A stretch of 53,035 nucleotides of DNA. It comes from Candidatus Parepulonipiscium sp. PG-Nuni2H_MBin01 (GTDB lineage: Bacteria; Bacillota; Clostridia; Lachnospirales; Cellulosilyticaceae). The stretch is taken from positions 1 to 53,035 of the forward strand of contig MDJM01000072.1 of assembly GCA_001994995.1 (NCBI GenBank), in the 5' to 3' direction. The notes under the pieces are model-generated. The model had not been told where the DNA came from, searched no databases, and saw only the letters and a program-made list of their open reading frames with translations. The translations under genes and the position numbers were made by a program. This document shows, piece after piece, positions 24,677 through 35,000 of this stretch (position 1 is the stretch's first letter; each line of letters starts with the position of its first letter).

Positions 24677-25189
24677 ATGTACAGGCTCCCTTCTGTTGTT
24701 AGATTTTTATTCAAAATGGGCAAATACTCCCACCTCTTAGGACATACTTTAGCATACTTTAAGGCTAAAAGCAATTAGAGGTTAAAAATTTTTAGAGCTA
24801 TACAAATAAAGTATTACCGTTTTTTGTAACATTTAAACCGTATATATCAACTTTTTTTTTATACATACGCCAAAATAGTAAAATTACTTAAATTTGGTAA
24901 GGATTGTTTTGGAGATGTTGGGGAATTCTGGGCTATTTTAAATACAATTTATTTATGTCTCCCCTACCCCATATATAAGGAAGTAACTAGTGTAGATTAG
25001 GAAAAAATAAGTAGTTTTTCTAATATTGACGGAATTTTTTAATTTATATTGCATTTTTTGGGCGATTTACTTTAATTATTTATCGTGCTATAATTTATAT
25101 AATTAGTATTGGTATTAATAGGTTTTTTTTTGAATATAATTTTATTATTAGAATGGCCGATTAAGATGGTCTATAAGGAGGATTGTGTG
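24677..25189. other. AT-rich intergenic region between divergent asnB and murG-like genes
   Basis: About 510 bases separate the two divergently read genes. Apart from the murG-side promoter (25066-25094) and the asnB SD I see no ORF with an SD, no tRNA and no convincing riboswitch or T-box. Several T-runs (for example 24852-24860) occur without a hairpin before them. Confidence 0.5.
25066..25094 (+). promoter_or_regulatory. Candidate promoter of the murG-like gene
   Basis: TTTACT (25066-25071), 17-bp spacer and perfect TATAAT (25089-25094), about 95 bases before the GTG start. Confidence 0.55.
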
Positions 25190-26254
25190 GTGAAAACAAT
25201 TGTGCTAACAGGTGGCGGAACTATGGGGCATGTTACTCCTAATCTCGCACTTATTCCAAAGCTAACTGAGGAAGGTTGGGAAATTAGTTATATAGGCAGC
25301 AAAACGGGGATGGAAAAAGATGAATTACAAAAAGATGGGACTATTCCTTATTATGGAATCTCATCTGGTAAATTACGTAGATATATTTCTATTGATAATC
25401 TAAAAGACCCATTTAAAGTAGTTGCAGGTTTATTTGAAGCTTACAGTTTGCTCAATAAACTAAAGCCCAATGTAGTGTTTTCCAAAGGTGGTTATGTTAC
25501 TGTACCGGTGGTGCTAGCGGCAAGATTTTTGCACATACCAGTAATTATTCATGAGTCAGACATTACCCCAGGCCTTGCTAATAAGATTGCCTCTAAAGGT
25601 GCCAATAAAATTTGCGTTAACTTTCCTGAAACACTTAAATACGTAGGTGAAAAAGGCGTATTGACTGGAACTCCTTTAAGGCAAGAAATTTTTACCGGCT
25701 CTAAATCTCAGGGAATGAAACTGTGTAAGTTTAGTACACAAAAACCTGTACTGCTCATTATGGGCGGATCTTCTGGCTCTGCTACAGTTAATGATGCGGT
25801 TAGAGCAGCAGTTTTAGACTTAGTAAAACAATTTAACGTAGTCCATATATGTGGTAACGGTAAAATCGACTCTAGTTTGGAAAACGTTAACGGCTACAAA
25901 CAATTTGAATTCGTTTCGCAAGACCTAAAACACCTATTTGCCATGGCTGATATTGTAGTTTCTAGGGCAGGAGCTAATACTTTAGCTGAAATTGTTGCGC
26001 TTGGGCTACCTAATATTTTAATCCCTCTTGAGAAGGGAAGTAGAGGAGACCAAGTGCTTAATGCACAATCTATGCAAAAGCAAGGCTTTTCCGAAATTAT
26101 GTCTGAAGACAACTTAGGCAAAGACCTTTTGATAGAAACTATAACTAGAGTTTACCAAAATCGCGATTACTATTGCAATGCTATGGCCAACGGAGGACGT
26201 GGCGATGGCACTGGCAATGTTTTAAAAGAAATTAGAAAATACAACAAGGCTTAG
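25190..26254 (+). CDS. murG: MurG-type UDP-GlcNAc:lipid I N-acetylglucosaminyltransferase
   Basis: MurG adds GlcNAc to lipid I to make lipid II on the inner membrane face. The 354-residue protein opens with the glycine-rich loop LTGGGTMGHVTPNLALIP and has VFSKGGYVTVPVVLAA, HESDITPGLANK, GTPLRQE, LLIMGGSSGSATVND, SRAGANTLAEI and a C-terminal QVLNAQSMQKQGFSEIM. It has TMGHVTPN where the common form is TAGHxxP(A/G), as in the second MurG-like group of some Firmicutes. I start at GTG 25190, 8 bases after AAGGAGG; a longer in-frame ORF upstream lacks an SD. It stands alone, away from a division/wall cluster, so a second MurG elsewhere is possible. Confidence 0.9.
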   Translation: MKTIVLTGGGTMGHVTPNLALIPKLTEEGWEISYIGSKTGMEKDELQKDGTIPYYGISSGKLRRYISIDNLKDPFKVVAGLFEAYSLLNKLKPNVVFSKGGYVTVPVVLAARFLHIPVIIHESDITPGLANKIASKGANKICVNFPETLKYVGEKGVLTGTPLRQEIFTGSKSQGMKLCKFSTQKPVLLIMGGSSGSATVNDAVRAAVLDLVKQFNVVHICGNGKIDSSLENVNGYKQFEFVSQDLKHLFAMADIVVSRAGANTLAEIVALGLPNILIPLEKGSRGDQVLNAQSMQKQGFSEIMSEDNLGKDLLIETITRVYQNRDYYCNAMANGGRGDGTGNVLKEIRKYNKA

Positions 26255-26320
26255 GTCTTTAATATAATAGGGATACCCCTAAAGCTTATAAGATAAATAT
26301 TTAGTAATTGAGTGTATAAA

Positions 26321-26372
26321 TGTCTCATTTGTTGTTAATGCTTTTAATTAGCGATAGGTGAGATATTTTTTT
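26321..26372 (+). terminator. Possible terminator of the murG-like gene
   Basis: TGTCTCA (26321-26327) can pair with TGAGATA (26359-26365) with one G-U pair, followed by T7. The 31-base loop is long and holds only a weak inner stem, so this is uncertain. Confidence 0.4.
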
Positions 26373-26442
26373 GTTACCGTACTAAAAATTAGATTGTATA
26401 AAATGTGGATTTGTTGGGAATGAATTTAGTATATGCTAGTGC

Positions 26443-26471
26443 TTGAATATGTTATAGAATGGTGATATGAT
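26443..26471 (+). promoter_or_regulatory. Candidate promoter upstream of the acidic-tail protein
   Basis: TTGAAT (26443-26448), 17-bp spacer and TATGAT (26466-26471), giving a leader of about 135 bases. Confidence 0.55.
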
Positions 26472-26612
26472 ATTAATAGATTTTGCTCCGACTTAATTAC
26501 TTTAAATTTATAGGTTATTTTGTGTATATTTTTTTTAATAAGTCGTTAAAATATCTATAAGCTATGTTGTGATTATCAGCAGAGTTAATAATGCGTAAGG
26601 AGTGAGTTTGAA

Positions 26613-26951
26613 ATGAATGGAATGAGCAAGAAAGAAATGGATAAGATAGTTCTAGAAGTAAAGGAGCGATTAGGAATGCAACATCATGAGAGAGAAAAAT
26701 GCAACAAAGCGATTTGGCTTTTACTTAGTGGGACTGTTTTTGTAGCTCTTGTAGCAGTCGTGCTTTGGTTAAGGTCTAAGGAAGATGAGGATATCGAGGA
26801 GTACTATGAGTATTTCGATGATGAGCTTGACGATGACGATGACATTTATGGCGAACTCACTGAGGATGAAGACGTTGAGTACCTAGAAATCAAACAATTT
26901 GATGAAGTAGCAGGCGAAGATGAAGTTGAGGTTGAGACTGAAACTGAGTAA
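26613..26951 (+). CDS. Single-pass membrane protein with long acidic tail
   Basis: A 112-residue protein: a charged N-terminal helix (KKEMDKIVLEVKERLGMQHH), one transmembrane segment (AIWLLLSGTVFVALVAVVLW, about residues 34-53), then a tail in which Asp and Glu make up well over half the residues (YYEYFDDELDDDDDIYGELT). By the positive-inside rule the N-terminus and the tail orientation are ambiguous (KC...K before, RSKE after the helix). SD AAGGAGTGAG. The HNH-like gene follows after 94 bp. I do not recognise a family; acidic tails of this kind bind cations or basic proteins. Confidence 0.72.
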   Translation: MNGMSKKEMDKIVLEVKERLGMQHHEREKCNKAIWLLLSGTVFVALVAVVLWLRSKEDEDIEEYYEYFDDELDDDDDIYGELTEDEDVEYLEIKQFDEVAGEDEVEVETETE

Positions 26952-27045
26952 TAGCAGTGCGCCTAACAAAAGTTGCTATACGTTTTTATGTATAGCAATT
27001 TTTAATAAATTTAAGTTACACAGTTTTATTAAGGAGGGAGTAATG

Positions 27046-28485
27046 ATGGATAATAAACAGAGTCTAAAGCAAGCATTTAATCAAGATATGTTAAGATTAT
27101 ATAAGAGAATGTCTAAAGAAGCTAAGTATAAGTCACCTGGGTTATTAACACAGATTAACAAATACGGAGGTTATGAAGCCGCTCTTAAATACGTAATAAC
27201 AGATGCTTATACAGTAGATTTTGGGGTGTTGTGGGAACTGCAACGGCTAGATTTGTCGTTAGAGGCTTTACTAATACAGGAGAAGTATGCACCGATTGTT
27301 CCTTCTGAGGTGAGTGAATTTTGCAAAAAGAGGCTTAAGGAATATAATTATGCGCCAAATGAAGTGATGGTAGTTAAGCCAGAGAAAACTAATGTTAAAG
27401 CTAAAGTGTTAGATGAGGTTAGAGTTATGGATGAGGTTAGGGTAATGGATAACGTTAAAGAAGAAGTTAGAGTTAAGATAATGAATGAAGTTGATGTATC
27501 TATTGCGGATTGGAAAGAGTTATTTATAAATACTAAAGTTTTTACTCCTAAAAATCAAGATTTGTTTTTAAGAATGTATTTGGCAGGGGGCCAATGCGTT
27601 ACTAGGGATGATTTGATGTCTGAAGATGGCTATACGGCTACATACCCTTTTAAAGAAGTTATTATGTCGCTTAGTAAACGGGTTAAAGCTCAATTAAAAA
27701 TAGATGTGCCTCGCGCTGAGACGGGTGAGCTTTTGTGGTGGAATGTATTATTTACAGGGTGGTTTGTTAATAATCAGTCGTTTGAATGGTCTATAGCAAC
27801 TAATCTATATGAGGCTATTGGTGCAGTGGTAAGCAATAATGAAATTGACGTGCCTTCTATTACCATGGATATTGAAAAAATTTCGGGTAGGACTGTTGGA
27901 GTAAGAGAGTTAGTACATGATAGACATGAGATAGGAGCTATTGAGCAGGTGGAGATTACTGCACCAGCAAAAGCAGAGATGGCAGCGGAAATTGCACCGG
28001 CGAAAAAGGCTAGCTGGCAATCGCAAGATGATTTAAGCGATGATGAAAGGTTAGATGCATTTTTAGATGATTTATTTGAAGAGGATGAAGAAGAGGTGCC
28101 GGAGGATGAGCCTAGTTTAGCGGAGCTTCAAGCTATTGAGAGAATGCTAAATGGTTCGTATGCGCCTGTTGTAGTGCCTAAGCCTGCGCAGCCAGAGGTT
28201 GATGCTAAGGCTTTAGAAGAGTGGGAACAGCTAAAGAAGCAATGTCTTGAGTATTATGGTGCTAGCTGTGAGATTTGTGGTATGGATTATGGGTATGCTT
28301 ATGGCGAACAATTTGAGAATATGATGCAAGTTTGTAACACTAAAGCCAAGAAACATGATTGGGACAATTTAAATGTGGACCCTGAGAAGGATTTAGTGCC
28401 AATTTGTCATAATTGTAGTTCGATTATGAAAAGTAAGATGCCAGCATATACAGTGGAGCAGATGAAAGAATTTTTTAATAACTAA
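27046..28485 (+). CDS. HNH-fold protein with degenerate active site (restriction-like)
   Basis: A 479-residue protein starting at one of two adjacent ATGs (27043 or 27046) behind AAGGAGGGAG. The middle (DWKELFINTKVFTPKNQDLF ... LSKRVKAQLKIDVPRAETGE, LLWWNVLFTGWFVNNQSFEW) resembles the small domain that precedes HNH nucleases in McrA-like, modification-dependent restriction proteins (from memory). An acidic linker follows. The last about 85 residues follow the HNH frame: CEICGMDYGYAYGEQ, DPEKDLVPICHNC, TVEQMKEFF. The four zinc cysteines remain (C408, C411, C454, C457), but the usual His-His is Cys430-Asn431 and the two histidines after the last cysteine are Ser458 and Lys462. It is therefore probably not a nuclease, but a DNA-binding or regulatory relative. 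Confidence 0.72.
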   Translation: MDNKQSLKQAFNQDMLRLYKRMSKEAKYKSPGLLTQINKYGGYEAALKYVITDAYTVDFGVLWELQRLDLSLEALLIQEKYAPIVPSEVSEFCKKRLKEYNYAPNEVMVVKPEKTNVKAKVLDEVRVMDEVRVMDNVKEEVRVKIMNEVDVSIADWKELFINTKVFTPKNQDLFLRMYLAGGQCVTRDDLMSEDGYTATYPFKEVIMSLSKRVKAQLKIDVPRAETGELLWWNVLFTGWFVNNQSFEWSIATNLYEAIGAVVSNNEIDVPSITMDIEKISGRTVGVRELVHDRHEIGAIEQVEITAPAKAEMAAEIAPAKKASWQSQDDLSDDERLDAFLDDLFEEDEEEVPEDEPSLAELQAIERMLNGSYAPVVVPKPAQPEVDAKALEEWEQLKKQCLEYYGASCEICGMDYGYAYGEQFENMMQVCNTKAKKHDWDNLNVDPEKDLVPICHNCSSIMKSKMPAYTVEQMKEFFNN

Positions 28486-28493
28486 ATGCACTT

Positions 28494-28523
28494 TAGCTAT
28501 GGGATGCCGTAGCTATTTTTTTT
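28494..28523 (+). terminator. Intrinsic terminator after the HNH-like gene
   Basis: A 9-bp stem with one wobble (28494-28502 with 28507-28515), 4-base loop and T8. Confidence 0.87.
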
Positions 28524-29090
28524 GCGCATTTTTTTAAGTAAGTTTTATTTTTTGTATGGCTTGTATTTGGAATTATAAAGCTTGTTTTAGGAGTTTTGCA
28601 TACTTTAGTTAGTCCACCTTTAGTGTATCGTATAAGTAGGCTTAATTTTTTATATAAACAAGCTTGTAGCTAATTTAATATAAAAACATTGTCATAAATT
28701 GATGTAACTCAATTTGTGATAAAATAACTTGTCATGACATGATAAATTTTAATCTCTTAAATAAAAACTATGAAATAAAAATCACTATTAGTAATATACT
28801 ATATTAATCTCGGTATGATTTTGTTGGCATATTTTCAACTTAAGGCATATACATATTATTAGTTATTGTCAACAATGTGATATAAACCAAATCTGAGTTA
28901 TGTTTTATTATTAAAATTTTTTAAAAGGTGTAATGTTGTGTTTGGTTTGTAACGAAATAGTAATTATAGATATAATCATGTCTAAATTGTAAACATACTG
29001 AAATGCTGTGTACATTGACTATTTTATACCCTAGGTGTATAGTATATGTATCAGAGAATTATTTGAACCAGCGGAAAGAGAGGCGAATAT
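28524..29090. other. Long AT-rich region upstream of the giant surface protein
   Basis: About 570 bases without a supported gene. It contains an inverted repeat AAGCTTGTTT/AAACAAGCTT (28578-28587 and 28656-28665), short palindromes TGTCATGACA (28731-28740) and ATTGTCAACAAT (28865-28876), and the promoter at 29015-29043. The palindromes are plausible regulator sites but unproven. Confidence 0.45.
29015..29043 (+). promoter_or_regulatory. Sigma-A promoter of the giant surface protein
   Basis: TTGACT (29015-29020), 17-bp spacer and TATAGT (29038-29043), 48 bases before the ATG; SD GAGAGG at 29078-29083. Confidence 0.75.
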
Positions 29091-32000
29091 ATGACATTAT
29101 ATAAAAAGTTGGCAGTTTTTCTTGCATTCACTCAGATTACTAATCCTATAAGTGCTGCTTATATTACTAGTGAAATGGATGTTAAAGTTGAACCTATGTT
29201 AGAGTCTAACGTTTTTGATACTCTTAATGAAACTGCAAAACTTATAATGACTAAAGATCAACAGCCAGGATTTTTACCTTTATCGGCAGATGAGGAATTT
29301 ACCGAGGAGTCTTTATTCTCACATATGACAGAAGCGGAATTATTAGCAACTATTAATGAAAGAATTTCGTTTGAGGCAGAAAGCGTAAGCGCTGAATTAA
29401 ATTTAATGGATGGTGTAATTGATGGAGAGTTTGAGCGAGAAAATGATGGAACTGGAAGTGAGAGAGAAACAGCTCCACAAGGATTTGATGCTTATGAAGT
29501 TGGAACAGATGGTGGAGTTAGTGGAAATTTTGGAGAGGAAGACTCATCAGATGCAGTTGGAGCAGAGGAAGATGATGCATCCGGACGAATTTATGATGGA
29601 GAAACTTCTGGAGCTAGAGTCTCAGCTCAAGATGAGACTAGCGCAAGCGGAACAGGAGGAAGTAATTATGGAAGCGAAACAACCAACCAATCACGAGAAA
29701 CAAAGGATTCAGGAGCACTTATTACAACAGGAGAAGAAGCAGGACCAACTGGAGGAGCGAATGATGAGATTGGAACAAGCGCAGGAGATGCTGCAGGGAT
29801 TGGAGCTATCGTCGGAGAGATAGGTGAAGCTTATGCAGTTAGAGTTGTGAATGGAGAATTTATAGAGGAGAGTTTAGTAGATGAGCCGAATAGAGAAAGT
29901 GAGATATTTGCTACAGCAGATGTTACCGGTACAAGAGAGACAGAAGTTACTAACGGAGCTGAAGATGTTAGAGGAACAACAGCTGTTTACAGCGCAGGAA
30001 ATGAAGAATTGGAAAGAATCGCAGATGAAACAACAGATGGAGTTACAGAAATTACAGGCGAAATTTCTAAGGTAACTGAATTAAAATTATCAGATTCTAT
30101 CTCCTCTAATAGTGAGTATATAGAACAACTTAAAACTGAAGCTGACCCTAACGCTCTAGCTGTTGAAGAATTTATTCCAATGGTAAGAAGTGTGCTTCCT
30201 CAAAGTTTTGATGAAAATGATGAAGTGGTTTATGTAAAATCGACACAGTCATGGTATGAAGATGTACCTATGTATTTTGCTATAAACAAAACTCAACAAA
30301 CAGCTACTATGGACTGGGATTACTCAATCCAACAGGCAGCGCAAGGAGCGGATACTTTGGTGCTTAACCCAGGTTCTGCTACTGATGAAAACGGAACAGC
30401 GGTTATTAGTTCCGTTACATATGATGATGTGCAATATCCAATTGTAGAAACGACTAGTCTTATGCCAAGTTCTACTGATAATATTGCAGTAACGTTCAAT
30501 ACAGGTACTACTATGAGTTATATTAATATCCCTTATAATTTTAATAAAAATGCTACTGTAGACGCACCAATTACTATCAATTGTAATACAGCAGATGGTT
30601 ATACAGCGATACCAGCAGGATTTTTTAATGGTGCTACTATTAATGAGGAGATTACATTTACCGGTTCTGGTAAGTCATTTAAAATTGCTACAGATGTAGA
30701 CTTCTTTTCAGGCGCTGTAATAAATGCCGAAATTATTTTTACTGGCTGTACAGAAATCAGACCTAAAACTAGCCTTGCAAATGTGGAAGGTATATTTAAA
30801 GGCGCAACAATAAACGCAGAGCTTACATTAGATGGATTTGGTGAAACAGCACATTCTAACTACACTGGTTGCGGAGCAATGGGATTTGAAAGTGCTATTA
30901 TCAATGAACCTATTACATTTCCACATTTAGAGACTATTACTACTCAACAATTTTTCTACAGAGCTACGATTAATGCAGATCTTGACTTCCCAGAACTTAC
31001 TACTATTAACGAAGCGACCGGAGACAATGCGGTGGCTGGAAAATCTACTTATCTATTCAATAGCATGAGTGGAGGAGCTGATGACGCTACTATCAATATG
31101 CCTGAGCTAACAGAAGTTAATGCCAGAGCATTCTATAACAGTACAATTACTAATGTAACACTTGACATGCCACAAAATACTTATCTTAAAGACGACTTCA
31201 GTTCAATGTTTAACGCATTCCCTACAACACCAGTGCTTAACGAAGGTACTACAGTATTAAGCGTAAAAGCAGATGAGACTAATAACACTGCGACTATTGA
31301 TTTATCGAATTTAACAGATGCTAATAACACAACTTTACGCGTTAGAGTTTCACATAATAACCACGCTGATATGAATGCAAGCGATATTAGTGTTATTCTT
31401 CCGGCTAAACCTGTAATTGGAACTTTAGACCCAATTGCGCTAACGTCTCAATATGGACCAAACGTAATGACTACTGCTTTAGATATGAGCCAAATTACAG
31501 TTGTGTATCCAGATAACTTTGATAGAGCGGCTTATATAGCTGCTGGTTTTGATGACGATTATTTTGGATTAGATATTAGTGCTAGCACAGCTGAAGTAAT
31601 TAATATTAATGAAGACTACGTAACTATAAGTGATGATACTACATTTAGTGTAGATGTTGTACCAGCAGATAAAGCAGGTAGCACAGATATAGTATGGTCA
31701 TCTAGCGATACTGAAATTTTAAGCTTTTCCCCAGGTACTGCAACAGCAGATACCCCTGTTAATGCTACTATTGGTACTAAATACGGTGAAGTTACTATTA
31801 CAGCTACAGTAGAGGGAATTACTCCAGAAATTAAAGACGAAGTAACTTTAGTTGTATTACCAAAGCTTACTATTAATGATGCTAATGATGCTCAATTCCC
31901 AGCTAATTCAAAGTATGAATATTATGAAGGACCTATTCAACTAAAAGTTAGCGGAACTCCAACTGTAGCTGCTGATTCTTCAATAGCGTGGGAATCTTCA

Positions 32001-35000
32001 GATACAGATATTTTAACAGTTGATAACAATGGACTTGTAACATTTGTAGACGGCGGATTTGGAACTGCTGATATAACTGTTTCGGTAACAGTAGACGGTC
32101 ATGTAGTTGAAGAGTCAGTAACAATCGAAGTTACTCCAACATGGGTTACTGATTTTGAAATTAATAAAAGCGAAACGATTAACATTCAAAAATCCGATAC
32201 GACTGCAATTGCATATGAAATAACTCCAGCTGATGCAACTTACCAAGATATCGTGTGGGAATCATTAGAGCCAAGTATATTCACTGTTTCAGAAGGTAAG
32301 ATTGTACCGTTAAATGCGGGTACTACAAAACTTAAAGGAACTCTTCCAGCACACTCAACTGCGGATGGTACTGAGGTTGTGCGCATGATTGATGTTAATA
32401 TTATAGATAATATCAAGGCAATTGAAATAAATGAAGGCGACGAAGTTACAATTGATTTGGGAGAGTCGTTTGATTTGACGACTTCACTTTTATCGAGAGC
32501 ATTATATGATTATAGCTGGACTGCAGATTCGAATATACTTAGTTTTACTGATACTAATAGTGCTAATACAACAATTAGAGCTAATGAGATTGGTAAAACT
32601 GATGTTACTGTATCATTAAATGTTAATACTGGTATGGTTGTAACAGATAATAACGGCGACCCTATTATTGATAGTGTTACCAGCGACCCTACTACTACAC
32701 AAGTAGATTATGATTCGGATACAATTACAGTTACGGTTCTACCTACAATTGAAATTACTACAATTACTCACTCAGAAAGTGCTACAGTTACAGATGTTAA
32801 TAGCGAATTAAACCTTACTTTAGAAACACTGGAAATAGAAGACCCAAATGACTCAAATATTCCGCCTGCAATGATAGCTAATCCTGAAAACGTTTATACA
32901 TTAGCTTGCGCTGTAGATCCATCAGTTAATGTTGAATGGGAAAGTTCAGATACAGATGTTGCTACAATAGATAGCACCAGCGGAGTACTTACTTTAAAAG
33001 CAAACGGTACAACAGTAATTACCGTAACAACCGCTCATGGAGTTAATGGTGTTCCAGAGGTTAGTGCTAGCATTACACTTAATGTAGCTCCTATAGTAGC
33101 TACAGGATTTGCACTTAATGCAGATACAATGACAATTACTAACGACGGACTTAAATACCCAATAGAATATACAATCTCACCAGAAGGTGCTAAAGCAGAT
33201 GTAACTTTTACTTCGCACAGTAACAATATTATTGTAAATGATGATGAAACGATAATGAGCGTTAGCACCACCGCAAGTAATAGCAATAGAGTATATGCTG
33301 TAGCTAAATTCAATGGCAAGACTATCGGTGAACAATGGTTAGATGTAAACGTAGTAGTTCCTTCAACTGTTTCAATTAACGAAGGTGACAAAACTTATGC
33401 TGCAAACAATACAGCGCAACATACATTTAGTGCGGCTATAGCAGCTACAACTAGGTCAGTTGGCGGATATAGCTATGATTGGTCATTATCTACTTCGTCT
33501 ATGGCTACAAATTCATCTGCAACTGATAAAGAAAGCGGTGCTTATGTAACTTCATTAAACGGAGTTACAATTACTAATAATAACGATGGTACTTGTACAC
33601 TTCAATTAGATGGCGACGCGACAAACGTGACACTTGGCGACATTTACCTAAATGTTCATGTACACCAATCAACTGGAATGGATGGCAATGTTGATACTAA
33701 ATCAGAGTATGCTACTGCATCTGTAAAAATTTCAATTACTGCACCGGTAAATCCAGTAACGGCAATTACGATTACGGGCGTTAATGGGAATGGTAAATTT
33801 GAGTTAGAAGAAAATTCAAAATATTATTTAGATAACACAGGCGGTAGTAACGATACTATTGATTATGAGCTTACTTATCAATATCCTGATGGTTCAACAG
33901 AAGCTAGTAGCTACCCCGAAGAAGAACCAACACTAGTATGGTCAGTTGTAGCTGGTCAAGATAATGGCGTGGCTGAAGTTGTAGAATTTTCATCAGCATC
34001 AACATTAAGCACGTATTTACAAACTCACACTCCAGACTCAACTGTTTCAAGCGATTATAGAGGGCAGTTTGATTTAGTAGTAGGTATCGCTGATGCTAAT
34101 CCGGATATTACTGCGCAACAAACGTTTACTGTTAATGAAAAAATCGTACAAAGCATTGCTATTACAGATGGAACAGGTTCTAATACGTTTAAAACTGATT
34201 ATATTGTAGGAGACGATTTTGTGCCAACTGGTACTTTAACTATAACCTATAATGACCCTTATCCACCTGAGGTAGTACAAATCACTAGCGATATGGCACT
34301 TGGCTTTACTACTAGTTCATCAGGTGTAAAATCGTTTAAGCTTTACTACGCTCCATTAGGTGAGTATGTTGATGCAACAGTTAATGTATATGAAGCTTAT
34401 AATGATGTAGAAATCAAAGAAGGTAATGAACTTACTTTAACAATCGGTGGTGCTGATACTACATTAACAGCGCAGTTAGTAACAAGAGCGCTTACTGCTA
34501 CAACTTACGCATGGTCTCAGACTGGCGGCGCAGTTAGTTTAGCTAATACTACTACAGATACTGTTACACTTAGCCCGGTTAAAGCTGGTAAATCTGTAGT
34601 AACATCAACAGTTATTTATGGAGCTGACCAAGATAATTATACTGATACAACGACTGTATACGTATTACCAACTGTTAAGATTCAAGATGAAAACAGTACC
34701 GATGTAACTGGTGGGACTGCTAGTGCTCCTTTAAATTTAACTACTGCTACAACAGTTGAGTTTACGGCAGATGTAACTAGCGGCGGCGTAAATAGCGTTG
34801 TTACATGGTCATCATCAGATGAAAGTGTAGCATCTATCGACGCTACTGCAAATACGACTAACGAAACAAACGGTAAAGTTACATTAAAAATAAATGCAGC
34901 AGGAACTACTACAATTACAGCGACAGTTGTACCGGATGGTGTTAATGAAGCAGCTGTAACAGTGTCATTTGAGTTAACTGTAGATCCAATTAACGTAAGT

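Larger units (their letters stand above)
26255..26612. other. Intergenic region before the acidic-tail membrane protein
   Basis: About 360 bases holding a possible terminator for the murG-like gene (26321-26372) and a promoter candidate (26443-26471). No ORF with a good SD was seen. Confidence 0.5.
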
